From Marthasterias glacialis (taxonomy: Eukaryota; Echinodermata; Asteroidea; Forcipulatida; Asteriidae), in assembly GCA_911728455.2 (NCBI GenBank), contig OU452225.1, positions 6,062,106 to 6,126,105 on the forward strand: a DNA stretch of 64,000 bases, given 5' to 3'. The notes beneath the pieces are model-generated. The model had not been told where the DNA came from. It saw nothing but the letters and a program-made list of their open reading frames with translations, and did not search any database. Shown here piece after piece: positions 22,238 through 32,264 of this stretch. The number at the start of each line of letters is the position of its first letter. Positions within the stretch are counted from its first letter, which is position 1. The position numbers and the translations under genes were made by a program.

Positions 22238-23842
22238 CTTGTTGCAGCGAGACTTGTTGCAGCGAGACTTGTTGCAGCGAGACTTGTTGCAGCGAGACTT
22301 GTTGCAGCGAGACTTGTTGCAGCGAGACTTGTTGCAGCGAGACTTGTTGCAGCGAGACTTGTTGCAGCGAGACTTGTTGCAGCGAGACTTGTTGCAGCGA
22401 GACTTGTTGCAGCGAGACTTGTTGCAGCGAGACTTGTTGCAGCGAGACTTGTTGCAGCGAGACTTGTTGCAGCGAGACTTGTTGCAGCGAGACTTGTTGC
22501 AGCGAGACTTGTTGCAGCGAGACTTGTTGCAGCGAGACTTGTTGCAGCGAGACTTGTTGCAGCGAGACTTGTTGCAGCGAGACTTGTTGCAGCGAGACTT
22601 GTTGCAGCGAGACTTGTTGCAGCGAGACTTGTTGCAGCGAGACTTGTTGCAGCGAGACTTGTTGCAGCGAGACTTGTTGCAGCGAGACTTGTTGCAGCGA
22701 GACTTGTTGCAGCGAGACTTGTTGCAGCGAGACTTGTTGCAGCGAGACTTGTTGCAGCGAGACTTGTTGCAGCGAGACTTGTTGCAGCGAGACTTGTTGC
22801 AGCGAGACTTGTTGCAGCGAGACTTGTTGCAGCGAGACTTGTTGCAGCGAGACTTGTTGCAGCGAGACTTGTTGCAGCGAGACTTGTTGCAGCGAGACTT
22901 GTTGCAGCGAGACTTGTTGCAGCGAGACTTGTTGCAGCGAGACTTGTTGCAGCGAGACTTGTTGCAGCGAGACTTGTTGCAGCGAGACTTGTTGCAGCGA
23001 GACTTGTTGCAGCGAGACTTGTTGCAGCGAGACTTGTTGCAGCGAGACTTGTTGCAGCGAGACTTGTTGCAGCGAGACTTGTTGCAGCGAGACTTGTTGC
23101 AGCGAGACTTGTTGCAGCGAGACTTGTTGCAGCGAGACTTGTTGCAGCGAGACTTGTTGCAGCGAGACTTGTTGCAGCGAGACTTGTTGCAGCGAGACTT
23201 GTTGCAGCGAGACTTGTTGCAGCGAGACTTGTTGCAGCGAGACTTGTTGCAGCGAGACTTGTTGCAGCGAGACTTGTTGCAGCGAGACTTGTTGCAGCGA
23301 GACTTGTTGCAGCGAGACTTGTTGCAGCGAGACTTGTTGCAGCGAGACTTGTTGCAGCGAGACTTGTTGCAGCGAGACTTGTTGCAGCGAGACTTGTTGC
23401 AGCGAGACTTGTTGCAGCGAGACTTGTTGCAGCGAGACTTGTTGCAGCGAGACTTGTTGCAGCGAGACTTGTTGCAGCGAGACTTGTTGCAGCGAGACTT
23501 GTTGCAGCGAGACTTGTTGCAGCGAGACTTGTTGCAGCGAGACTTGTTGCAGCGAGACTTGTTGCAGCGAGACTTGTTGCAGCGAGACTTGTTGCAGCGA
23601 GACTTGTTGCAGCGAGACTTGTTGCAGCGAGACTTGTTGCAGCGAGACTTGTTGCAGCGAGACTTGTTGCAGCGAGACTTGTTGCAGCGAGACTTGTTGC
23701 AGCGAGACTTGTTGCAGCGAGACTTGTTGCAGCGAGACTTGTTGCAGCGAGACTTGTTGCAGCGAGACTTGTTGCAGCGAGACTTGTTGCAGCGAGACTT
23801 GTTGCAGCGAGACTTGTTGCAGCGAGACTTGTTGCAGCGAGA
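22238..23842. repeat. 15-bp satellite, 107 perfect copies
   Basis: The unit cttgttgcagcgaga is repeated without visible change over 1605 bases, exactly 107 units. Then come a variant unit (cttggtgc) and unique sequence. The same unit ends blocks 1 and 2 in only about 2.5 copies. Since 15 is a multiple of three, open frames of about 770 codons run through on both strands (LLQRD repeats and SRCNK repeats). These have no coding character beyond periodicity. Confidence 0.98.
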
Positions 23843-23903
23843 CTTGGTGCTCGCGCTGGGGCTCACGCTGCGAACTTGCGTGTTGCGAGTTACCTCGTTC
23901 CTC
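23843..23903. other. Unique spacer between two arrays
   Basis: About 60 bases (cttggtgctcgcgctggggc onward) separate the 15-bp and 8-bp arrays. The first part resembles degenerate 15-bp units with GC-rich changes. Confidence 0.6.
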
Positions 23904-24479
23904 GGTTTTTCGGTTTTTCGGTTTTTCGGTTTTTCGTTTTTTCGTTTTTTCGTTTTTTCGTTTTTTCGTTTTTTCGTTTTTTCGTTTTTTCGTTTTTTCG
24001 TTTTTTCGTTTTTTCGTTTTTTCGTTTTTTCGTTTTTTCGTTTTTTCGTTTTTTCGTTTTTTCGTTTTTTCGTTTTTTCGTTTTTTCGTTTTTTCGTTTT
24101 TTCGTTTTTTCGTTTTTTCGTTTTTTCGTTTTTTCGTTTTTTCGTTTTTTCGTTTTTTCGTTTTTTCGTTTTTTCGTTTTTTCGTTTTTTCGTTTTTTCG
24201 TTTTTTCGTTTTTTCGTTTTTTCGTTTTTTCGTTTTTTCGTTTTTTCGTTTTTTCGTTTTTTCGTTTTTTCGTTTTTTCGTTTTTTCGTTTTTTCGTTTT
24301 TTCGTTTTTTCGTTTTTTCGTTTTTTCGTTTTTTCGTTTTTTCGTTTTTTCGTTTTTTCGTTTTTTCGTTTTTTCGTTTTTTCGTTTTTTCGTTTTTTCG
24401 TTTTTTCGTTTTTTCGTTTTTTCGTTTTTTCGTTTTTTCGTTTTTTCGTTTTTTCGTTTTTTCGTTTTTTCGTTTTTTC
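23904..24479. repeat. 8-bp satellite (gttttttc), 68 copies plus 4 variants
   Basis: Four ggtttttc units (23904-23935) are followed by 68 uninterrupted gttttttc units (23936-24479). Every unit contains one CpG and a T6 tract. The array abuts a tRNA-like sequence. Open frames through it on both strands are by-products. Confidence 0.97.
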
Positions 24480-25535
24480 ACCTTTAAAAGGATTCGAACC
24501 CCCGACCGTCTTACTTCAAGTCGGTCACTCTACTTTTTTTGCTAGGTTCTTGCCCACCACCACCCTATTTTTGGTCAGTATATATAGGGCTTCGTTTAAA
24601 GCGTATTGATCAGGTCTGTAAAAAGAAACTTTGCTATACATTGTATGTATAGCCAGGATTTGAACCTGGGTCTAGCGATTTGCAGTACCTGACTTATCCA
24701 GTTGAGCTACCTGTACTCCACGTAAGAAATGTTATTATACCGATATATACACCTAATAAGTAACCTTTTATAGTAACTTAAAAAATACCAAAACGCGAAC
24801 ACACCAGGAATCGAACCCCGGTCCTGCGATATGCAATCCATCGACCTTCCGTGTTGTGCTAATTGTACTCCGCTGAAAATGCTATTTTTATTTATACACA
24901 AATAATAAAATACCTTTTACAGTTTAAACAATAACACAAACCGTTAATCACACGTCGGTCCAGGGATTTGCACTTCATCGATCTACCGCGTTGCGCTCAT
25001 TGTACTCCGCCTAAGAAGTGTTATTTTATGTAAATTAATTACCTTTTACAATTAAAAAAAAACGTACATACCAGGAATCGAACCCCGTTCCCGCTCTTGC
25101 GATATGCACTCCATCGATCTTCCCTGTTGCGCTAATTGTTCTCTCAAAAAGTGCAATTTTATTTTTATACAATAACACATTAACTTTTCAGTTAAATAAA
25201 CAAAACACAAACAGGCATGGAATCGAACCCCAGTCCTTTGATATACTCTTCATCGATCTACCCTGTTGTGCTAATTGTGTTTCATATAAAAAGTGCTATT
25301 TTAAATATGTACAAATAACACATTCCGAGAAAAAAAAGCCCAAACAAACAAAAGACGAACACACCATGAATCGATATGCACTACGTCGATCTTTCCTTTT
25401 TGAGCTATTATACTCTTTATGTATAAAAATGTATTATAACTAGACTAAAAAACCACACCACAATGCCAGGATTGGAACCAGGGTCAGTTGATCTTCGTTG
25501 CACACAATCTACCCACGTTAGCTTCGCGTCTCCTT
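24480..25535 (-). repeat. Tandem cluster of about eight degenerate tRNA-like sequences
   Basis: On the minus strand, tRNA-like segments with recognisable T-arms (such as ggttcgattcctgg) and D-arm remnants lie near 24482-24555, 24646-24720, 24799-24873, 24946-25012, 25066-25140, 25211-25285, 25362-25415 and 25462-25530. Spacing is roughly 110-155 bases. Spacers also resemble each other (aaaaatgttatttt ... accttttacagtt). The copy at 24646-24720 has a perfect T-stem (ccagg/cctgg) and a ctgcaaa anticodon loop reading GCA, as in tRNA-Cys, but its anticodon stem pairs poorly. None looks like a functional tRNA. The cluster looks like a tandem tRNA-plus-spacer unit that has decayed. Confidence 0.7.
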
Positions 25536-26099
25536 TGATAGTAGTTCTTTTTTATAAATTTGTATGGAGAAAATGAACCAATGTAGGGCATACTACTAGG
25601 TTTTTTTAATAAGCAGATTCCGTACAAGGGAATATCCCCATCCGGCCAGATTTACTGCAAATGTCGCATTGGAACTGTAATAAAGGGAACAAACGAGAAA
25701 CAAGGCCTACTTGCTTGATGATTGAGTTTTTGTTCATATAGCACATCATACACTTGCCGGCAATTTCATCCGACTATTTGGGACAGACTATTCGTACTGA
25801 CAGTACTTTATTTGGAGGCATTACTCGGTCAAAGACTCTTTTGGCTGTTATTTGGCCATTTGTTTTCCCGGGTCAGCCCACTTAAGACTATTTTGGCTGT
25901 TATTTGGCCATTCGTTTTAACCGCTTTTAACCTCTGGTAGGTGATCCTACGGGCCATCCCCGATTTAATACAAGGGGGATAACTCCCTCAACAAATCCAA
26001 ATGTTCAGAAGTAAATGAAAACGTCTACGAATTTATACAGAGTTATAGTGGTGAAATTATTTAACGATTTATTTGATTGATGAGAGAGTGGTTTTTGAA
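25536..26099. other. No gene seen; short local duplication
   Basis: A ~35-base phrase (ttttggctgttatttggcca) occurs at about 25839 and 25889. No coding or RNA feature is supported. Confidence 0.4.
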
Positions 26100-26408
26100 T
26101 CCCACTTTTAGTCCTAATGAAGGGTACAAACACTTTTCAAGAGGTACTGGTCTCGACCGAAAGGTAACATGTGCGTTATTGTATGTGAAAATGGCCTCTA
26201 TGTTTTTGTTGCTAATTAGGCACTAATTAAGGGGCCAAATCAGCCAGCTCGTACATTTGGTATGACCAGTGTACTGGTTTTTAGGATTCTGGCCTAAAAA
26301 ATACCACCTTTTCTCATAATGAAGGGTACAAACACATTCCAAGAGGTACTGGCCTCAACCGCAAAGATATATTTATGCGTTATTGTATGTGAAAATGGCG
26401 TCTATATA
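26100..26408. repeat. ~200-bp tandem repeat, left part
   Basis: Units are anchored by taatgaagggtacaaa at 26115 and 26317 (period 202) and include gaggtactggtctc, gtgaaaatggcgtctatg, gctaattaggcactaatta and gtgtactggtttttaggatt. The second unit is cut at 26408 by the Tc1-like element and resumes at 27895. Confidence 0.85.
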
Positions 26409-27013
26409 AACCCCTCAAAAAAAGTTCTGCAACTCAAGTTTGAGCGGTAATAAATTTCTTAGTGTGCCATCATCATATGTAAAAGTGGTATCATTGGAAA
26501 GCATGATTATTCCTCTTTACAATCATGTGTCATTTGTAATGCTAATGTTATCATGAAATGCACAGACATGATAAATATGCAGCAACGTCAAAAATTAAAT
26601 GTTGCAAAATTCGTTGTTTCCAATAGCGAATTTCCAATTGTTTCGAGGATGGACCGAGTTTGAATGATGTTGATGCACTGATGCGTGAAAATCCACACAT
26701 TGTGTATTCTCATTTGCGCAATGGATTGAATGTGTTCGGAATAATGTTGAACCTTGTCATTTCGAAAAAGTTTAAGATGTTGAATTTTAAAAAAAAGATG
26801 AGATGTTGGTTTATTTTTACTGAATTTTTAGGAGAGCTTTCACTTCAAGCAAACACTAAATCACAGAAAAGTTTCATCTTTTACAGTTTTCATCTGAAAC
26901 ACCCGATTACGAATGCAAACAGTCGAAACACATCTCTTCAACAACACAAACCACTCCTTTCAACCTTAATGACACAACAATGAAGACACCCAAATACATG
27001 TGTTTTTTCTCAC

Positions 27014-27048
<35 letters not shown>

Positions 27049-27894
27049 TAAAGCAGTCATTGCTGGTCTTCTTGCGGCTTTACGAGCCCGCAGATTGGTT
27101 GCGTGGAGCCGGTTTCTGATTGTCTGCTCAGACAGTCTTCTGCCATATATCCTTGCAAATCTGTCTTGGAGATTTCTTGCAGATAGCCTTCGATTCCTTA
27201 GTGCAGAGAGTGCGATGTACCGATCTTCTTGCGGAGTTGTCTTCCTTGGACGCCCACTTCTTGGCCTGTCTTTAACTTCCCCTAATTCAAGGAATTTTGC
27301 ACGCCAAATGATATGGTACTTTTTCTCCCCCCAAACCGAATCGCAACATCTTTTTGGGGTACAGTCCTGCTTGGAGCTGTCCAATTGCTTGGGCCCTGAG
27401 GAGATTCGATAAGCGAGGCATCTTGAAACATGTTACAAACCACCACTCAGAAAATGACACTTTTACCTCAAACACACACTAATGAAGGCAAACCTTTAAA
27501 AGGAAAGGGCATAATACGCACAATTCATGTCTTTAGCCTCCATCACTTCATCAATGACCACCAGAATAGCATTCAAACACATTTCATTCTTTAAAAAAGC
27601 ACCATCCACCACTGACACTTTTGCAAAACATTCACTGTCACCTGAATGGTCAAAATTCTATAGAAATGGAGACTCTGGTTAGAAAACAATGCATTTTGCA
27701 ACATTTCACTTCTGACTTTTCTCTATATTCAGGGTAACTGCACATTCCATGATTACATAATCCCAGCAGTTGGCACATCATTGTAAAGAGGAATAATTAA
27801 GCTTTCTAATGATACCAGTTTCATCTGTTATACTTCAGTAACAAAAAATATATCATCCCTCAAAATTGAGTTGCAGAACTTTTTTTGAGGGGTT
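26409..27894 (-). mobile_element. Tc1/mariner-like DNA transposon, internally deleted
   Basis: The ends aacccctcaaaaaaagttctg and its complement at 27874-27894 are near-perfect terminal inverted repeats, with similarity continuing about 120 bases inward (gtatcattggaaagc / gctttctaatgatac). The element is flanked by TA on both sides, the Tc1/mariner target. It lies in a 200-bp tandem unit whose intact neighbours show the empty site (tctatgtatttgttgctaatt). Only the N-terminal part of a transposase remains inside. A pure T run of about 32 bases lies at 27016-27047. Confidence 0.85.
27046..27421 (-). pseudogene. Tc1-like transposase, N-terminal helix-turn-helix fragment
   Basis: On the minus strand the ATG at 27421 opens MPRLSNLLRAQAIGQLQAGL. 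The frame shifts near 27325 and continues with LGEVKDRPRSGRPRKTTPQE, then DRYIALSALRNRRLSARNL and EQTIRNRLHATNLRARKAARR. The GRPR hook between two helix-turn-helix (paired-like) DNA-binding domains and the TIRNRLH..NLRAR segment are typical of Tc1 transposases. The catalytic DDE domain is missing: the sequence stops at the T run. Broken by at least one frameshift and a large deletion, so it cannot encode active enzyme. Confidence 0.85.
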
Positions 27895-28500
27895 TATTTG
27901 CTGGTAATTACGCACTAATTAATGGGCCGCCAAATTAGCTAGCTCAAACATTTGGTATGCCAAGTGTAGTGGTTTTTAGGATTCTGGACTAAAAATCCCA
28001 CTGTCACTCATAATGAAGGGTACAAATACTTTTCAAGGAGGTACTGGTCTCATCCATAGAGCATGTGCGTTATTGTATGTAAAAATGGCGTCTATGTATT
28101 TGTTGGTTATTAAGCACTAATTAGTGGACCAAATTAGCCAGCTCAAAAATTTGTTATGCCCAGTGTACTGTTTTTAAGATTCTGGACTAAAAATCCCACT
28201 TTTTTTATAATGAAAGGAACAAACATTGACCTCAACCGCAAAGCCACAATGTGCGGTTTTTTTTTCTATGAAAACGGCGTCTGTGTATTTGTTGCTAATT
28301 AAGCACTACTTAGTCGGCCAAATTAGCCAGCTCAAAAATTTGGTATTCCCAGTGTACTGGTTTTTAGGATTCTGGACTTAAAATCCCACTTTCACTCATA
28401 ATGAAGGGTACAAATACTTTTCAAGAGGTACTGGTCTCAACCGTAAAGCAATATGTGCATTATTGTATGTGAAAATGGCGTCTATGTATTTGGACTATGT
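27895..28500. repeat. ~200-bp tandem repeat, right part
   Basis: Continues the unit split by the Tc1-like element, then further units anchored by taatgaagggtacaaa at 28011, 28207 (taatgaaaggaac) and 28399, spaced 192-196 bases. It ends where unit sequence gives way to new DNA near 28500. Diverged relatives are seen at 41400-41680. Confidence 0.85.
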
Positions 28501-28687
28501 ATTTGTATACGGACTCTTACAGAGATATTTCGTAAAGATTTGCCTTTTCTTCACCTCCATATACCGCATGTATTCTATTTTGCGAATACGCAGCTGGCAT
28601 TTCCGCGAATACGCGGTTGGCTATTTTGGGCCCAATAACGGGCTGGCTTCAGTTTGGTTCTCTAGCCAGCCTCATATGGGTGATGGT

Positions 28688-28946
28688 CATAGAGTTATAT
28701 ATAAGAGCTAGAGGGCGTACAAACCATGCGACACGGCCCGACAAGGAGCATTTTTTGACCATTGAGAAAATGGCGCGGACCATTTATTTACACTGGTTAC
28801 TCATCCGTTCACACAGCAGCCATTTTCTAAGTGGACAATTTGCAATTATGCAATTTGCCCATGGGGATTTTCGCCCATGGTGAGTCAGTGGAGTTCCGTG
28901 TGTGGCATAGCGAGTGCACCCTCTAGTTCTATTATATAACTCTATG
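28688..28946. mobile_element. 259-bp MITE with 8-bp target duplication (P- or hAT-like)
   Basis: The left end is catagagttatatataagag, then ctagagggcg. The right end is the complement of catagagttatataatagaa, then ctagagggtgcactcg. It is flanked on both sides by gtgatggt (28680-28687 and 28947-28954), an 8-bp target-site duplication. P-element and hAT transposons both make 8-bp duplications; the CAT start recalls P elements. The interior contains gccattttc words and no coding sequence. A closely related terminal sequence lies at 43252-43390, upstream of the THAP gene. Confidence 0.85.
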
Positions 28947-28966
28947 GTGATGGTACAGTAACATAG

Positions 28967-29268
28967 GGTGCGTTCGATTAGCTTACACGTGTAAGTAAAA
29001 CTTACACGAGAGCGTTCGATTAGCCATCACGTGATACTCATGTCTGCCCTGGTGTATGCCACCACTGCCCCAGCTCGCGAGCGGGTCTCTGGTGGCTGCT
29101 CGGTGTAATGATGTAGTACGGCTGCAGGCTCACGGCGGGGAACAACCCTTAACCTTAATTCTTCCAGAATGTCAAGTGAGTACACCGCGGCGTTCGATTA
29201 GCCTTGTGTCGTGGCTGCCACGAGTGTAACTCCCCGATATACACGGGGAAGCTAATCGAACGCACCCA
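28967..29268. mobile_element. ~300-bp MITE, PIF/Harbinger-like ends
   Basis: Left end gggtgcgttcgattagctta; right end the complement, aagctaatcgaacgcaccc. The 18-base outer repeat also recurs internally as gcgttcgattagcc at about 29011 and 29190. The flanking ata on both sides may be a 3-bp target duplication. The GGGTGCGTT start resembles Tourist/Harbinger-type ends, but assignment is tentative. Confidence 0.7.
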
Positions 29269-29270
29269 TA

Positions 29271-30058
29271 ATAGACCGATAGACCGATTGCGCGACAATG
29301 TTTACATGCGGTCACGTGACCCCTATCGGGTATGACGTCATACATCTGGTGAAAAAATACGTGTGAAGAGATGGGCCGTGACACAGAGTGAGTTCGAAAA
29401 CAGTCGATTATACTTTCGTTAAGCGATGAATTAGTTAATCAGCCCCTTTATTTAAAGTATTATGGTGTGGCATTAATTTAAATCACATCTCTTTTCATAA
29501 TTTAACAGAATTCTTCTGAAAAGAGGTGGGTTTTTTTAGCTATGCACTACCGGCGACGGACGACTATTATGTAGCCACCCGTCTGTTATTTTGTTTGTAA
29601 TGTTGGCCTAAATCACTGTAAAAAAGGATAAACAACGTTGGGAAAAGTGAGCATTAATACCTAGCCTTGCAGAATTTCAAATAGGCAAAGGAATCACACA
29701 GTTTTGGAAAGCAATTTCTTTGGAGGATTTCAGTTTTAAAACTTTGAAATTTTTGTGTTGAAAAGTGTGTGGTGATCGCCGTCGTCTGGCCTAACGTTCC
29801 GTCGTGCACTGTACACATCGTGTACATTTATACGGTACTTTTACCATTTGCAAGACTTGCTGGAACTGTCCTTTCTGGCTTTATTCAGCCACTTGAAGGT
29901 CTTTGGTACAAACTGTGGAATATCTTTCACAGATTTCGCGATGCATTAATCATCGTGTACCGTACCACCCTTTCCTATGGAGGATTACGTGTGTGTTTAC
30001 AACTTTTACCCATGTAGACGTGACGTTTTACGTGACGTAGGTCGCGCAATCGGTCTAT
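29271..30058. mobile_element. Family C element, stand-alone diverged copy
   Basis: Left end atagaccgatagaccgattg, then cgcgac; right end gtcgcgcaatcggtctat. It matches the 784-bp element in the 4.5-kb blocks along its whole length but is visibly diverged, with many substitutions and small indels, so it is an older and independent insertion. It starts within 3 bases of the previous MITE. Confidence 0.75.
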
Positions 30059-31108
30059 ACATCGCTTATGTGTGTGCGCACATGTTCGCAAAAAATTTCA
30101 CGACATCCATAAGTATGCGCACAAGCTTGCGATATGTGATGTCCCTTCAGGGCCACCATAATTAACCCATGTTGGCTCACTGTTCACCATTCTGCGTCTA
30201 CCTCGTGAATTGTCTGTCTAATGGCGAAACAGGGCAAAACTTGTCAGCACTTCATGTTTATGAAACAGTGTCCAAAATAACAACCGTTTTGGTATTCGAT
30301 ACTTTCATGGACTTTTATCACACAGTTCTGCTATATTTCATTTAACTTATTTTTCTATTCGTATTATACTTCATTCTTAAACTAGCAAACATCGTTTGAC
30401 GTTTTCCAGTCATTTTGCACTGCCAAAATCTACCCCGTTCAGTTGGATTGTCCACAATGTGGTTTTTTTTTTTGGGGGGGGGGTCAAAAAGTACTGTGTG
30501 TGATAAAGATCCTCTCTGCAGTAACTCATTGAAAAAAAATAACACACATTTTAAGAATTATTATTATTATTATTTAAAAAAATAAACATAAATGTAGACC
30601 CCATGTACACTGGCACATCATTAAAAGTACTCAAGATTTTTGTGGGGATCGTTTTTCTCTGCGTTATCGTTCACAGTGGTATACACAAACATGGACTCCA
30701 AAAATTCCAACAGGTATTATTCTCAACCGGACATTTTTATATTACCATCGTTTATGCATACATCTCACTGATGGAGAGCGGGCCCCAAGAGTCGTCAGTC
30801 TTGAGTGAAAGAATCTCTTTGCAGAACAGTTTTTAGGCTATACCATGTGATCATAATATAAAATGATATAAAAGTGCAGACAAAATGGTATGATGGCGTA
30901 CTTTTAAAGGAGATCGTGAATAGCAATTATATGATGTGACATTGTGCAACATAAAATTATCAATCTCGTGTTATATAGATAAACTATATAGACCTTTGTG
31001 TACAATGAGCTTATATATGTATAAAACTTCAAATAAACGTTGGTTTTTCGAAAAGAATGATAAAACGAGCTTCTTTTGGATATAATTTTTGTTTTCCAAA
31101 TATTATTT
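30059..31108. other. No gene seen
   Basis: AT-rich. Contains a G run at 30475-30482 next to T runs and a short ATT repeat near 30559-30573. If the terminal exon at 31109-31256 is real, the part next to it is its 3' untranslated region. Confidence 0.4.
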
Positions 31109-31256
31109 TTAGGTAAACACTTTGTTTAGATTTGCTGCTATTTCTGAAGTGCTGCGGTGGAGGATGCTTCCGAATACACCGGATAGTGTCCAGGCTTGTA
31201 TAACTGCATTCTTGTTCTTGAAATATCTTTCGGGTGTGGACCGCTTCAAAGGCTCA
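31109..31256 (-). CDS. Putative terminal coding exon, unrecognised gene
   Basis: On the minus strand a consensus acceptor (tataattacag) precedes an open frame that uses one base to finish a codon and then encodes 48 residues: EPLKRSTPERYFKNKNAVIQ, AWTLSGVFGSILHRSTSEIA, ANLNKVFT, then TAA at 31109-31111. The composition is protein-like and the frame has no alternative stop. The preceding exon was not found. It may belong to the same minus-strand gene as 38308-38441 or to a different one. No family recognised. Confidence 0.4.
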
Positions 31257-31724
31257 CTGTAATTATAACAAAGTGTTGATTTTCATTAAGGAGGATGTGT
31301 TTAAAAGGCAGGGTAAACAGGATTTGATCTCGAAATATTTGTGAACTATATATATACTGGTTGTACTCATTAACAATGTAAATGAGTGTCAATCCAAGAG
31401 TTGCGGTCCAACGAAGTACATGTTTTACTCACAACAGCAGTTTTGTCATTGAGTTAAGATTGTGTAGCTTCTTTAAAGTACATTTACTCACAGTATAAAT
31501 GTTTTCATCGATTAAGATTGTTTTGCATCCTTAAATGTTTCATTAAAACTATTTTGACCGTTTCAGCCATTCCATATCTTGAATAGTTTGGGGGAAATCC
31601 CACTGGGGGATAGTTGATATATCATAATCGATTGACAAAATACCAATCGATTGCTAATAATTCAAATCCTGTACCCTGCATTAACCGAATCGAGTAATTT
31701 CAAAATACACCAATTACGTAATTA
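31257..31724. other. No gene seen
   Basis: Possible intron upstream of the putative exon at 31109-31256. No recognisable feature. Confidence 0.35.
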
Positions 31725-31943
31725 TAACCTTACTACATTTTCCATTCGCCGCTTACGAAGTTAGCGCCGAATTTCTGCGCTAGCTGTGTAGGCACGAAAT
31801 CCGTAGTTACGTGAACTACGCACGCGCACAAGCAAAAATTCCTTGATAACCCGTGAAATACGCTTAAGCAAGCGCGGAATTTTCGGCTTCCGCAAGCGCC
31901 AATTTTTTTTCTTACGGTAAGCATAGCCATGAAATTGGGCCCT
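31725..31943. repeat. GC-rich family A variant
   Basis: Ends in ttacggtaagcatagccatg then aaattgggccc, as family A does. Its interior is unusually rich in CpG (cgccgcttacgaag, ctacgcacgcgcacaagc, gcttccgcaagcgcc) compared with the AT-rich surroundings. Suggests a younger or less methylated copy, or a distinct subfamily. Confidence 0.5.
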
Positions 31944-32164
31944 GATCGCTACACGGTATCACACAGGGAAACTGACATTCAAAATGGCGCAGCCAAAAAT
32001 TATTGTGGCGACGAAAAATCAGGTGAAGTAGGTCAATATGCAGTAGTTGGTGAAGAATTTTTTATAATCTATAGCCTGCAAATCGGCTTGGATCCATGGG
32101 GGATTTGAACCACTTCCAACAGTACTGATTAAAGACGCACCTGTACATGAACGAAGTTCGTTTC

Positions 32165-32264
32165 AAACGAGTTGCGCTTTGACCAAACGAGTTGCGCTTT
32201 GACCAAACGAGTTGCGCTTTGACCAAACGAGTTGCGCTTTGACCAAACGAGTTGTGCTTTGACC
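32165..32264. repeat. 20-bp tandem repeat, five copies
   Basis: Unit aaacgagttgcgctttgacc starts at 32165, 32185, 32205, 32225 and 32245. The last copy has one substitution (gttgtgc). Perfect 20-bp period. Confidence 0.95.

Noticed and set aside
8748-24479. CRISPR array or prokaryotic repeat system
   Set aside because: Repeats are contiguous without unique spacers, and the surroundings are clearly eukaryotic (introns, SINEs, MITEs).
22160-24545. Two very long open frames (about 770 codons), one on each strand
   Set aside because: They consist of the 15-bp and 8-bp arrays read as LLQRD/SRCNK and FFVFSFFR/KKRKNEKT repeats. The unit lengths keep the frame open automatically; there is no unique coding sequence.
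24646-24720. A functional tRNA-Cys gene
   Set aside because: The T-arm and loop look good, but anticodon and acceptor stems pair poorly and the neighbours are all degenerate copies.
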